This document shows, piece by piece, positions 1 through 6,455 of a stretch of DNA of 8,814 nt. A program made the position numbers and the translations under genes. Location: the NCBI GenBank assembly GCA_023512665.1, contig JAILZC010000024.1, positions 1 to 8,814 on the forward strand, given 5' to 3'. The stretch is from Candidatus Bipolaricaulota bacterium. Its GTDB lineage: Bacteria; Bipolaricaulota; Bipolaricaulia; RBG-16-55-9; DRXL01. Position 1 is the stretch's first letter. Every line of letters starts with the position of its first letter. Below the pieces are notes generated by a model that was given only the letters and a program-made list of their open reading frames with translations, made no database searches and was not told the origin of the DNA.

Positions 1-409
1 CCTCCGGCGAGAGCCCCTCGCCGACGCTGAAATCTTCCCCCTCGATCCCGTAGATAATTAAATTTCGCGGGAGTTGGCCGAGCGATCGTGCTGTTTCAAT
101 GGCCTCGGCGACGCCGAACGCGTGCGTCGAGCAGTGAAAAAAGCTTGTGGGGATCGGCTCCTGATGCGCCTCAACGCGATAGATCGTCCCCGGCGCAGCT
201 CCCGACTGCACGGCATCAACGATGATCACACGCTCAGCGCTTTGCCACGCGGAGATAAGAGCCGCTCCCTCGCCGCTCATCTCGCGCACCGCGATGTGCT
301 CAAGGTTCTTCTCTCGCAGGCGTCGCGCCACGATGAGCCCCACCGCATCGTCATGACGGTAGTCGTTCCCAACGCCGATGACAAGCACGCGCGACTTTTG
401 GCTACTCAT
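1..409 (-). CDS. [NiFe]-hydrogenase maturation protease, 3' end outside window
   Basis: Peptidase M52 family: after nickel insertion these enzymes cut the C-terminal tail off the large subunit of a [NiFe] hydrogenase, in the cytoplasm. The first 136 residues are present. Residues 12-25 read GVGNDYRHDDAVGL, the family's N-terminal glycine motif. The three expected nickel-sensing ligands are visible as Asp21 (Asp as in E. coli HycI, where HybD has Glu), Asp65 in VIIVDAV and His96 in STHAFG. A further family-like segment, YGIEGEDF, follows at 120-127. The gene continues past base 1. The ATG (409-407) overlaps the TGA of the DUF123 gene as ATGA, and no Shine-Dalgarno site is visible, so translation is probably coupled. 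The hydrogenase it serves is not in the window, and the subtype (HyaD/HycI/HoxW) cannot be settled here. Confidence 0.9.
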   Translation of the reverse strand, partial: MSSQKSRVLVIGVGNDYRHDDAVGLIVARRLREKNLEHIAVREMSGEGAALISAWQSAERVIIVDAVQSGAAPGTIYRVEAHQEPIPTSFFHCSTHAFGVAEAIETARSLGQLPRNLIIYGIEGEDFSVGEGLSPE

Positions 410-774
410 AGACGAAACAAATGCGAAAAACACCGACAGTCGCTCGACCCGAACCCTTTCACGACCGGCTGGGCTATACCCGCTAGGCTCTGCGCCACGG
501 CGCACTCGAGCTTCTGAGAAGTCTCAATGACAAAGACCCCGCGCAAGTGCCCCAATGCAAGCAGATAGTCAACGTGCCAGCGACGCGTCTTATTAAGCCC
601 CATAGCGACGGCGCGATGGCGCTCAATCCTCTTCAAACCCCCAGGCCCCAGCGCTGAGCCCACATAGAGATAGATTCCGTCAAAGTCCTGCCGTCCTAAA
701 CGCCCGATCACGGCTGCGCCGTGCGCCTCGATCACCAGCACGTAGACCCCGCGCTGCTCACCGAATCGGTTCAC
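406..774 (-). CDS. DUF123 (GIY-YIG-type) domain protein, stand-alone
   Basis: 122 residues, close to the usual size of a free-standing DUF123 protein. DUF123 is a GIY-YIG-nuclease-like domain also found fused to endonuclease III, so a DNA-related role is suspected; the activity of the family is not established. Visible family hallmarks: GVYVL at 9-13, YLYVGSALG at 35-43 followed by a conserved Arg (49), KTRRWHVDYL at 62-71, the glutamate in KLECAVAQ (Glu90), and the C-terminal GFGSSDCRCFSHLF at 107-120. The start is GTG (774-772). It overlaps the end of the dockerin-like gene by 17 bp with only AAGG directly abutting the start, so re-initiation after the upstream stop is likely. Its own stop overlaps the hydrogenase protease start (ATGA). 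Confidence 0.85.
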   Translation of the reverse strand: MNRFGEQRGVYVLVIEAHGAAVIGRLGRQDFDGIYLYVGSALGPGGLKRIERHRAVAMGLNKTRRWHVDYLLALGHLRGVFVIETSQKLECAVAQSLAGIAQPVVKGFGSSDCRCFSHLFRL

Positions 775-1654
775 CCTTGATCCAAAGATTTAAGAGTCGA
801 ATGACCGCGGCATCGCTGATCACTTGCCCACCGGTCCCCGGCACCGGCTCCTGGCGAATCCAGAAGTGAATAGCCCTGATGATCTCAGGGTCATCAATTC
901 GGTTGTTTCCATTCTCGTCTAAAGCCCGCTCGAGAGATACCTGCCCTGCTTGCGCGACGGTGAAGGTTAAGCGCTGCGCTACCCCAACGAAGTCATGGAG
1001 CTCGACCGTGTACGTTCCAGCAGGCAGCCGCCCCAGCGGGTACGTGCGCTGGCCCACGCGCGTCGGCCGATAGATCAAGATACACGCTATATCGGGCCAG
1101 ATCTCCCACGCGGTCACGAGGAACTTCTCGCCCTCACGCCGGACGTTCGAGAGCTGAGCCTGAGCGAAGCATTCGTTACTAAACTCCTTGGAGAACGTCA
1201 CGGTGAGATTCAAACTGATCTCGTCAGCGGTTGTCGGCGCAGCGGGTGTCGTCCTGATCTCCACAGCGACGACTTCTACAGGAAGCCGGATGAAATAGAG
1301 CGAAGGGCTCTGCATGGCCGACCATTGGAGAGTGACGTAGCAGCCAGAATCTTCAGTGACGTAGCGCCCGTAGACTTGGACTCTGTCGTTGGGCTTGATC
1401 TCGGGGTCGGCGTAACCCCACTCTACAGGCGGAGCTGCTGAAGTCCACGTGACGACTCTAAGCCGGTTGCTGCAGGGCTGAGGGCCAGAGGTCACTTTTT
1501 CTACGGTGACGACCCACCAGCTGCCGCCAATCGCTGACTGAAAGGCTTCGGCGGTCCCGGTGAATCTGAGTTCACCATCCGTTGCAGAAGTCGTCTGCGG
1601 AGCGATCGTAAGCATGAGCACCCCACACAGCAGAACGAGAAGCCGTTTGGACAC
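758..1654 (-). CDS. Secreted protein with C-terminal dockerin-like EF-hand domain
   Basis: 298 residues from a GTG start at 1654-1652. This start is chosen because GAGGTGATC lies 3 nt upstream, whereas an ATG 54 bp further up would put the signal peptide in the protein interior. The N-terminus is a classic export signal: SKRLL, a hydrophobic stretch LVLLCGVLMLTIA, then a likely cleavage after TTSA. The middle is beta-rich: an unrecognised segment to about residue 130, then an Ig-like segment ending in PAGTYTVELHDF. The last ~58 residues look like a dockerin type I module. The first loop, DENGNNRIDDPE (about 246-257), has D1, N3, N5, D9 and E12 in EF-hand positions and is followed by EIIRAIHFWI. 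The second repeat keeps the helix (AVIRLLNLWI) but its loop has lost the acidic ligands. Binding partner and enzyme activity, if any, are unknown. It starts 13 bp after the DinB-like gene. Confidence 0.75.
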   Translation of the reverse strand: MSKRLLVLLCGVLMLTIAPQTTSATDGELRFTGTAEAFQSAIGGSWWVVTVEKVTSGPQPCSNRLRVVTWTSAAPPVEWGYADPEIKPNDRVQVYGRYVTEDSGCYVTLQWSAMQSPSLYFIRLPVEVVAVEIRTTPAAPTTADEISLNLTVTFSKEFSNECFAQAQLSNVRREGEKFLVTAWEIWPDIACILIYRPTRVGQRTYPLGRLPAGTYTVELHDFVGVAQRLTFTVAQAGQVSLERALDENGNNRIDDPEIIRAIHFWIRQEPVPGTGGQVISDAAVIRLLNLWIKGEPIR

Positions 1655-1660
1655 AAAGAT

Positions 1661-1669
1661 CACCTCTTC
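1661..1669 (-). promoter_or_regulatory. Ribosome binding site fixing the GTG start of the dockerin-like gene
   Basis: The minus strand reads GAGGTG (1666-1661) within the longer anti-16S match ending ATC, then TTT, then GTG at 1654. It sits immediately after the stop of the DinB-like gene. This supports the GTG start and rules against the longer frame starting at 1708. Confidence 0.7.
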
Positions 1670-2168
1670 ATTCCACTTCGATTCCCTGCATCTGGCGCAG
1701 GAGAACAATCTGCCCCGTGTGATAGAGATCGTGGGCCAACGCTCCGAAGAGCATCTCGCCGGCCTTCGATTTTGTGCCAGGGAAGGGCTTATTCAGATCG
1801 AGCTGCTTCGCCTTGAGATGTCTCATCAGGGCGTTATGCGTGCGCTTGAGTTGAGTAAGCGTTTTCGCCCAGTCCTCCTCACTCACCGTTTCGATGTGCC
1901 AGCTGGCCTCATCGGACGCAGCTGGAGCTGGGGCCTTGCCCTCTAAACATCGGACTAAATACTCTTTCCAGTACATAGCGTGATGGACGATCTCCCAGAT
2001 CGAGTGCGTGCCCCTCTTCTTAGGTTTCCATGCTGCTTGCTCCGCCGTTAGGCCCTCTACAGCATCGAACATCGAGTGCGCCCAGAGCCCTTTCTTTTTC
2101 TGAAAAGCCATCTCCATCGCCTTGAGGAGCCATTCCGCCTGCTGAGTGCGCTTCTGCTTTCTCGGCAT
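1668..2168 (-). CDS. DinB/YfiT-like four-helix metalloprotein
   Basis: 166 residues, typical of the DinB superfamily of small four-helix proteins that bind a metal through three histidines. Characterised members are thiol-dependent S-transferases or hydrolases; many, like this one, have no known substrate. The histidine set is visible: HSIWEIVHHAMYW at 55-67 supplies the first ligand (His62 or His63), and AHDLYHTGQIVLLR at 145-158 supplies His146 and His150, the usual HD-x-x-H-x-GQ signature. There is no signal peptide, so it is cytoplasmic. It begins the second gene run after a 63-bp gap, with a perfect AGGAGG (2179-2174) 5 nt before the ATG. Family call is firm; substrate is unknown. Confidence 0.82.
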   Translation of the reverse strand: MPRKQKRTQQAEWLLKAMEMAFQKKKGLWAHSMFDAVEGLTAEQAAWKPKKRGTHSIWEIVHHAMYWKEYLVRCLEGKAPAPAASDEASWHIETVSEEDWAKTLTQLKRTHNALMRHLKAKQLDLNKPFPGTKSKAGEMLFGALAHDLYHTGQIVLLRQMQGIEVE

Positions 2169-2231
2169 TTGAGCCTCCTTTCAGTTTCAGTTTATCGCAT
2201 ACCCCGTTGCCATGCTAAGTTGGCAAAGGGT
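2169..2231 (-). other. Intergenic gap with hairpin and ribosome binding site
   Basis: The only substantial gap in the window. It holds the stem-loop at 2203-2230 and AGGAGG at 2179-2174 for the DinB-like gene. No convincing -35/-10 pair is visible: TTGCCA (2226-2221) lies 19 nt from a poor TATGCG. Confidence 0.5.
2203..2230 (-). other. Stem-loop directly downstream of a methyltransferase stop codon
   Basis: On the minus strand the arms are CCCTTTGCCA (2230-2221) and TGGCAACGGG (2212-2203), complementary at 9 of 10 positions with one mismatch, around an 8-nt loop. It begins one base after the TAA of the methyltransferase gene. No U-tract follows the stem, so a classical intrinsic terminator is not supported. 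An RNA-processing or stability hairpin, a weak terminator or a protein-binding palindrome are all possible. Confidence 0.6.
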
Positions 2232-3041
2232 TTACTTGGATCGTTTCCGGCCTACATAGAGCAAGTGCTCTGTTGCTCCGTGCACACTCGGGTCCTTCCC
2301 CAGCTTATAGTTTAGCTCAACCCAAGCATCAAAAGTCTCACCGGTCAGCTCATTAATTTTCTCCTCGATCATGCTGACTACACCCTCGCAGGCGATCAGA
2401 TCCAAAGTCTCGAAGCCTTCACTTTCTATAAGGGGCTTGATCTCGTTGGGGTGGGCGAAGTAGGCGCTGGTAAAGCCCGGGTCGTCCGAGCGCTTCCGCA
2501 AAGCCCCGCTGCTCAGAAGTGTCTCCAAATGCTGAGGATGCTTGATAATCCAGTCGGGCTCTTCCTTCGCTGCCCAGCGAATGACGGCACCACGAGTGAT
2601 GAAGGCGGCAAAGATGATTCCCTTGGGCTTTAGTACTCGGCGGGCTTCTCGGATCGCCTGCCGCCGCTCTTCTTCTATGAGCAAATGATAGAGCGGCCCC
2701 ATCAGCAAAACGCTATCGAAACTTTCATCAGAGAATCGCGATAGATCGCGGGCATCGCCGTGCTCGAAGCCTGCTACTTTCACGCCCGCTTCTTGGGCCT
2801 TCTGCTTGGCTAACTCTAAACAGCTCTGAGAGAGATCAAAAAGCGTCACCTCATAGCCGAGCTGCGCCAGGGCAATTGCATAGCGGCCCGGCCCGCCGCC
2901 GACGTCTAAGATTTTAGCGGGCACAGGGGGCAGATAGTCTTTCAGAGCCCGCAGCGTCACGGCAAACTCCGTGCGATGGTGCTCCAGCCGCTCCCATTCA
3001 TATTGAGCGCCCCTATCGTAAAAAGCCTCGACCTCGTTCAT
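2232..3041 (-). CDS. Class I SAM-dependent methyltransferase
   Basis: 269 residues. The Rossmann-fold SAM-binding region is well preserved: motif I ILDVGGGPGRYA at about 44-55, the acidic residue ending strand 2 (Asp69 in TLFDLS), then GDARDL and SFDSVLLMGPLYHL, where motif IV and the substrate loop would lie, and RRVLKPKGII before strand 5. The substrate is not evident; the C-terminal third (YFAHPNEIKPLIESEGFE) fits small-molecule methyltransferases. The start is taken as ATG 3041 because GGGGGTG lies 4 nt upstream and the family-like N-terminus (MNEVEAFYDR) begins here. An in-frame ATG at 3071, with GAGGG 8 nt upstream, is an alternative that would add ten residues. The start overlaps the end of the Nudix gene by 29 bp, implying one transcript. 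Confidence 0.85.
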   Translation of the reverse strand: MNEVEAFYDRGAQYEWERLEHHRTEFAVTLRALKDYLPPVPAKILDVGGGPGRYAIALAQLGYEVTLFDLSQSCLELAKQKAQEAGVKVAGFEHGDARDLSRFSDESFDSVLLMGPLYHLLIEEERRQAIREARRVLKPKGIIFAAFITRGAVIRWAAKEEPDWIIKHPQHLETLLSSGALRKRSDDPGFTSAYFAHPNEIKPLIESEGFETLDLIACEGVVSMIEEKINELTGETFDAWVELNYKLGKDPSVHGATEHLLYVGRKRSK

Positions 3042-3699
3042 GATCCACCCCCGAGAACAAGGATAACACATCGGTCTTTCCCTCAGCTAGCAAGACCTGA
3101 GCGAGCAAATCTGCTGTCCCAAAGCTTGGGAACATGATTGCCTCTCTTGGGATAGGGCGAGCTTCACGTAACTCCGCACCTGCCGCAAGAAGCTGAGCCA
3201 AGGGGATCTCTTGAACAGCCTGCTGGTATTGCCGAGAGGTCATCAACAGCAGCGCGGGGACCTCTCCTGACGGCTGAGGATCGCCCAGACACTCCGCCAG
3301 GTAGATGACAATAAGTAGCCGTGAAGGCCGACGAAGCTCAGGCTGATCGGGCGGATGCGGAAAGATCTTTTCGTACAAGGCCAGCGGCTTAGGCTTGTCG
3401 TTCACAGATACGACGGACAGCTCACCCTCCGCAGTGTGCAGATAAGTTCGTGCTGCCGAATGCAAGCGGATCTCGGAGGAGGCTTCTTCCCTGGCCTCGC
3501 GCCTGGCGCAGTCCACTAGGGTCTCGCCTGCTTCGAGCCCACCGCCGACGGCTTCAAAGCTGATGTACAGCTTGCCATGCCGGGTCTCCCAATAAGCTGG
3601 CTTGGAGATAGCGAAAACCAGTCGGCCATCCTTTCGGAGAAGCACCAAGCCAGTACTAACATAGTCAGCTTGAGCAATCCAATTCTTTAGATTCATCAT
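3013..3699 (-). CDS. Nudix hydrolase family protein
   Basis: 228 residues, longer than a minimal Nudix domain. The Nudix box is complete in its catalytic part: G53-x5-E59-x7-R67-E68-x2-E71-E72, read as GGLEAGETLVDCARREAREE. The usual glycine after the EE pair is replaced by Ser, a tolerated change. Nudix enzymes hydrolyse nucleoside-diphosphate-linked substrates with Mg2+ bound by the glutamates. The insert PKPLALYEKIFPHPPDQPE and the remaining C-terminal ~100 residues would shape specificity, which I cannot predict. Two adjacent ATGs (3699 and 3696) are both compatible with AAAGGTGA at 3710-3703. The gene starts 11 bp after the beta-rich protein gene stops and overlaps the following methyltransferase gene. 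Confidence 0.85.
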   Translation of the reverse strand: MMNLKNWIAQADYVSTGLVLLRKDGRLVFAISKPAYWETRHGKLYISFEAVGGGLEAGETLVDCARREAREEASSEIRLHSAARTYLHTAEGELSVVSVNDKPKPLALYEKIFPHPPDQPELRRPSRLLIVIYLAECLGDPQPSGEVPALLLMTSRQYQQAVQEIPLAQLLAAGAELREARPIPREAIMFPSFGTADLLAQVLLAEGKTDVLSLFSGVDHERGRGFLR

Positions 3700-3710
3700 G
3701 TATCACCTTT

Positions 3711-4541
3711 TCACCAAACAATATACCAAGCCTCTCCGCGCCCTCGGGTGGCCGTGCTCACCTCCACCTGAATCAACTGCGGACCGCAGGGGTCGCCCTC
3801 TTTCAAGGGTAGCTCCAAGAGATAGACGGGATGGGTCTTACCCTCGCCCGCCCAGACTCGCACCCGATGCAAACCCTTGATCTGGCTCTCCGCGCCGTTG
3901 ATTCGCACGGCGATCTCTTCCTTCGTCAAGCGGGGAAAGTGGGGAAGCTTCCAGCCTGAGCGCTTAGAGCGCAAATCCAGAGGAAGCGAACATGGCCAGA
4001 AGTATAGTTGCCAGTTAAGCTGCGTGCGCCAGGCATGAAGGCCCCAAAGCTCGAAGTCCCCGACACGGGGATCGAGCCTGATGTCGTCCTTGAGCTCCTC
4101 GGCTACAATCCAGCATTCATAGGTGGTGCGGCTATAGCTTTCGTCATCGATGAACACGCGGAGAGCTTTACCCTCAGGATACCACAGCGTGAAATGGCCT
4201 TCAGAGTCTGTTCTCACCATGGCTTGAGGCGAATTTAGGTCATTGCTCACGGCCCACACATAAGCTGGGAAGGGCTGACCGCTGAAGTCCCGAACCTGAC
4301 CAGTGAGCTTATGGACGAAAAGAGGAATGACAAATTCCTTAACAATTGTGCCCTTCTGCACCCTGACTGACACCTCCGAAATTTGTGGATTTGCGAACGC
4401 TGGGTTGAGGAAGAAGATAGACTTGTGGCCGGAGGGCGATGCGAAAGTTTGGTGTAGCCGGACTGGGGAGAGGAGTTCCACTGCGTATTCGCCTGCGGTT
4501 AGACCACAAAGCACCAGTTCCAAGAAAGGCTCGTTTTTCAT
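3711..4541 (-). CDS. Beta-rich protein with carboxypeptidase regulatory-like domain (main body; N-terminus in another frame)
   Basis: 276 residues from the first ATG in this frame. Residues ~85-140 resemble a carboxypeptidase regulatory-like beta-sandwich: KLTGQVRDFSGQPFPAYVWA, then TDSEGHFTLWYPEG. Both the segment before it (AGEYAVELLSP) and the Trp-rich C-terminus (WRTQLNWQLYFWPCSL) are unrecognised. There is no signal peptide or membrane segment. The ATG at 4541 has no Shine-Dalgarno site. The same frame stays open upstream to 4583 with sensible coding (EGQTLTNIWCERYK), and a well-placed ATG at 4635 begins a matching N-terminus one frame away. I infer a roughly 307-residue gene interrupted by one extra base near 4584. 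No catalytic residues are recognisable; a binding or scaffold role is only a guess. Confidence 0.6.
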   Translation of the reverse strand: MKNEPFLELVLCGLTAGEYAVELLSPVRLHQTFASPSGHKSIFFLNPAFANPQISEVSVRVQKGTIVKEFVIPLFVHKLTGQVRDFSGQPFPAYVWAVSNDLNSPQAMVRTDSEGHFTLWYPEGKALRVFIDDESYSRTTYECWIVAEELKDDIRLDPRVGDFELWGLHAWRTQLNWQLYFWPCSLPLDLRSKRSGWKLPHFPRLTKEEIAVRINGAESQIKGLHRVRVWAGEGKTHPVYLLELPLKEGDPCGPQLIQVEVSTATRGRGEAWYIVW

Positions 4542-4635
4542 CTTGTAGCGCTCACACCAGATATTGGTCAGGGTCTGCCCTTCAAATAAATGACGGATTA
4601 GGATAGAGATATGCCTTAATCTTTATGTCTTTCAT
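4542..4635 (-). pseudogene. Frameshifted N-terminal part of the beta-rich protein gene
   Basis: An ATG at 4635-4633 overlaps the TGA of the metalloprotease gene as ATGA, the standard coupled start. It encodes MKDIKIKAYLYPNPSFI and then meets TGA at 4584-4582. Skipping one T in the run at 4586-4584 moves reading directly into EGQTLTNIWCERYKMKNEP, which continues into the downstream body with no gap. An indel mutation or an assembly/sequencing error is the simplest explanation. Alternatives are a +1 programmed frameshift at ATT TGA, or a true 17-codon leader peptide. Confidence 0.65.
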
Positions 4636-5360
4636 CTTGCTTCTAACTCCTGTAAGATAGCTGACCTACGCTCCTTAGGAGTTTGCTTGTCTTTTAAGAT
4701 CTCTCGCCAGCGACGCGCGGCTTTATGAGATTGATCCTCGATCTCAGCTACAGCTTGTGGTGCATATTTACCTGACCCATCTAGATCTTCTTTGCCCAAG
4801 AAGGCCATCAAATACGTGACCAAACCCTCGTCCCACTCCCAGCTCTTGCCCCGATCTTGAAAGAAGATCCCGTTGTCCATTAACAGGACATGCAGCCACT
4901 CGTGCAGCACCATGTACGCTAGCCCCTCTTGGGATTCCCACTCCGTCTCGGGCCAGCTGAAGAGTGTCAAGAAGCGGCCCTGCATATGGCGTGTGAGCTT
5001 GTCGTAGAGCGCCTCGTATTCCGCGCGTAAAGTCGGGTTTGCAATCTGAGCGATCACGACTTGCTCGTCTTCGAGCTCCTCGCGTGTCATCACACAGCCT
5101 TCAGTGCTTCCTGGCCCAGTGACTGCAGTATAGAGCGGTGAGTTCAGAAACTTCTCAAGATTCTGCACGCGCTCCGCTTCGGTTGCCCCAAATTCGCTGT
5201 ACATAGGGGCTGCCAGGTAATTGCGTAGATACGACTCGCGCTTGGAGACGAAGAGGAAGCTATACGATTCTGGCCGATACTCTAAGCCAAACTCTTGAGC
5301 TACTTGTCTGATCTGGCGACGCGCCAACTCCAGTTGAGCTTCAAATTTTGCCGCTTCCAT
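4632..5360 (-). CDS. Predicted zinc metalloprotease (HExxH, gluzincin-like), uncharacterised
   Basis: 242 residues. HEWLH at 153-157 in the hydrophobic context AYMVLHEWLHVLL is the zinc-binding and catalytic helix. WEWDEGLVTYL follows, with Glu178 twenty residues after His157, the arrangement expected for the third ligand of gluzincin peptidases. The helical N-terminus, an Arg/Glu-rich C-terminus and the lack of a signal peptide suggest a cytoplasmic protein. I do not recognise the exact family and cannot name a substrate. GAGG lies 4 nt before the ATG, which is 9 bp after the acetyltransferase stop. The stop overlaps the next gene's inferred ATG (ATGA), so enzyme and beta-rich protein are probably made together and may interact. 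Protease activity is inferred from motif only. Confidence 0.7.
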   Translation of the reverse strand: MEAAKFEAQLELARRQIRQVAQEFGLEYRPESYSFLFVSKRESYLRNYLAAPMYSEFGATEAERVQNLEKFLNSPLYTAVTGPGSTEGCVMTREELEDEQVVIAQIANPTLRAEYEALYDKLTRHMQGRFLTLFSWPETEWESQEGLAYMVLHEWLHVLLMDNGIFFQDRGKSWEWDEGLVTYLMAFLGKEDLDGSGKYAPQAVAEIEDQSHKAARRWREILKDKQTPKERRSAILQELEAR

Positions 5361-5369
5361 GATGCCTCA

Positions 5370-6455
5370 TTATTTGAGCTTGAGCCCCATCTGATGCAAA
5401 GTGCTCACCTCGCGAAAGCCATAGTGCTGCAAGAGCCTCAGAAGCTCTGCGCGAGAACTGCGTACCGCGGCCAGCACTCCAAGCCCAGGATAAGCCTGTA
5501 ATAAGCTCAGCCCCTGGGTCAGCAAGGCTTCGGCCACAGGCTCATGCTCAGGGTGAACCGTGAGTCGTAGCTGATGCATCGAAGAGTAGCGCACTGCTTG
5601 CAGAGTTAGCACCCCTACGACTCTTCCATCAATTTCAGCAGCCCAGCGAAAGGTTCGCACCCTGCGAAGGCTATCAAAGAGAGGCTCTACCAGGCGCATC
5701 CAGAGCGCTACTCGATACTCACGCTCGCTCAAAGGGTTAAATGCTTGCACTTCGGGCGGCGTAGCTTGTTTGGCTAACTCATAGCGTGCCCGCCACTCCC
5801 CTAGCCCCATTGAGCGTATCCGGTAGCCCGGCGATAGTTCAATCTCCTCTTGAGCTAGCTGGGCCATTCGAACCTGTATCTCCGCGGGGCTAGGCCGATT
5901 TGTGCTGTCAAAGCGCTCAAAAGATACGAAGAGGGGCATCATCCCTGGCTTAAGCCGGAGCTGGGTTACACTATCGAAGTGCACAAAGCCCAAGCTGCGA
6001 TAGAGCCGATAAGCCTGGATATTATCGGCGCGCACACTGAGCAAGGCCAGTTCACCGTTCCGTTCACGAATGTGCGCGATGGCAGCCTCCATCAGGCGGC
6101 GGGCGATCCCGCGACCGCGATAGTCTGGATGGGTCGCTACGGCACTGATGTACCACTTGCGCCGCTCCAGCCCCTGCGGCTGGACCATCACTGAGCCGAC
6201 GATCCGGCCCTGATCTTCCCAAGCATAGCCTCCCAGCATCTCCCGAAAGAATTTGCTGAACCGCCCCAACACCAGGACCCACGGCACCAGCCGGCGCACT
6301 GCCCTGAGCTCCTGTTGGAACTGTACCCCTACCCTCTGAAAATCCTCAGCAAAGGCGGTTTCGATGAGCTTACTGAGCCCATCGAAATCCCGCCGCAGAT
6401 CTAAAGCCCGCAGCTGCCCACTCGCTTCTTTAGACGACATACTCCACAAACTCAT
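5370..6455 (-). CDS. Two-domain GNAT N-acetyltransferase with degenerate second domain
   Basis: 361 residues from ATG 6455, or 356 from ATG 6440; neither has a well-spaced ribosome binding site, since GGAG is only 1 nt from the latter. The N-terminal half is an intact GNAT fold: GRIVGSVMVQ at 83-92, VATHPDYRGRGIARRLMEAA at 106-125 carrying the acetyl-CoA pyrophosphate loop (R-G-R-G-I-A), and NIQAYRLYRSLGF at 145-157. The C-terminal half repeats the pattern (DGRVVGVLTLQ, LTVHPEHEPVAEALL, LLRLLQHYGF) but lacks the glycine-rich loop, so it probably does not bind CoA normally. Tandem GNATs with one inactive half are known, for example mycothiol synthase MshD, where the C-terminal half is the active one, the reverse of this gene. 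The acceptor is unknown. It overlaps the nitroreductase 3' end. Confidence 0.85.
   Translation of the reverse strand: MSLWSMSSKEASGQLRALDLRRDFDGLSKLIETAFAEDFQRVGVQFQQELRAVRRLVPWVLVLGRFSKFFREMLGGYAWEDQGRIVGSVMVQPQGLERRKWYISAVATHPDYRGRGIARRLMEAAIAHIRERNGELALLSVRADNIQAYRLYRSLGFVHFDSVTQLRLKPGMMPLFVSFERFDSTNRPSPAEIQVRMAQLAQEEIELSPGYRIRSMGLGEWRARYELAKQATPPEVQAFNPLSEREYRVALWMRLVEPLFDSLRRVRTFRWAAEIDGRVVGVLTLQAVRYSSMHQLRLTVHPEHEPVAEALLTQGLSLLQAYPGLGVLAAVRSSRAELLRLLQHYGFREVSTLHQMGLKLK

Noticed and set aside
758..1708. Longer dockerin-like gene starting at ATG 1708
   Set aside because: It would overlap the DinB-like gene and place GAGGTGATC and the signal peptide inside the protein.
74..1946. Plus-strand open frames at 74-517, 879-1073, 995-1441 and 1560-1946
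   Set aside because: They lie opposite well-supported minus-strand genes with clear motifs, and their translations are Arg/Ser/Pro-rich without recognisable domains.
2191..2226. Promoter for the DinB-like gene (TTGCCA with TATGCG, or GATAAA)
   Set aside because: Spacing of 19 nt with a poor -10, and no acceptable -35 for GATAAA; the elements also fall within the hairpin.
4582..4593. Firm call of programmed +1 frameshifting at ATT TGA
   Set aside because: There is no upstream Shine-Dalgarno-like stimulator and the gene is not prfB; a simple indel or sequence error is more likely.
1668..6455. Mycothiol or bacillithiol pathway from the tandem GNAT plus the DinB-like protein
   Set aside because: No ligase, deacetylase or glycosyltransferase of those pathways is present, and the active GNAT half is the opposite one to MshD.
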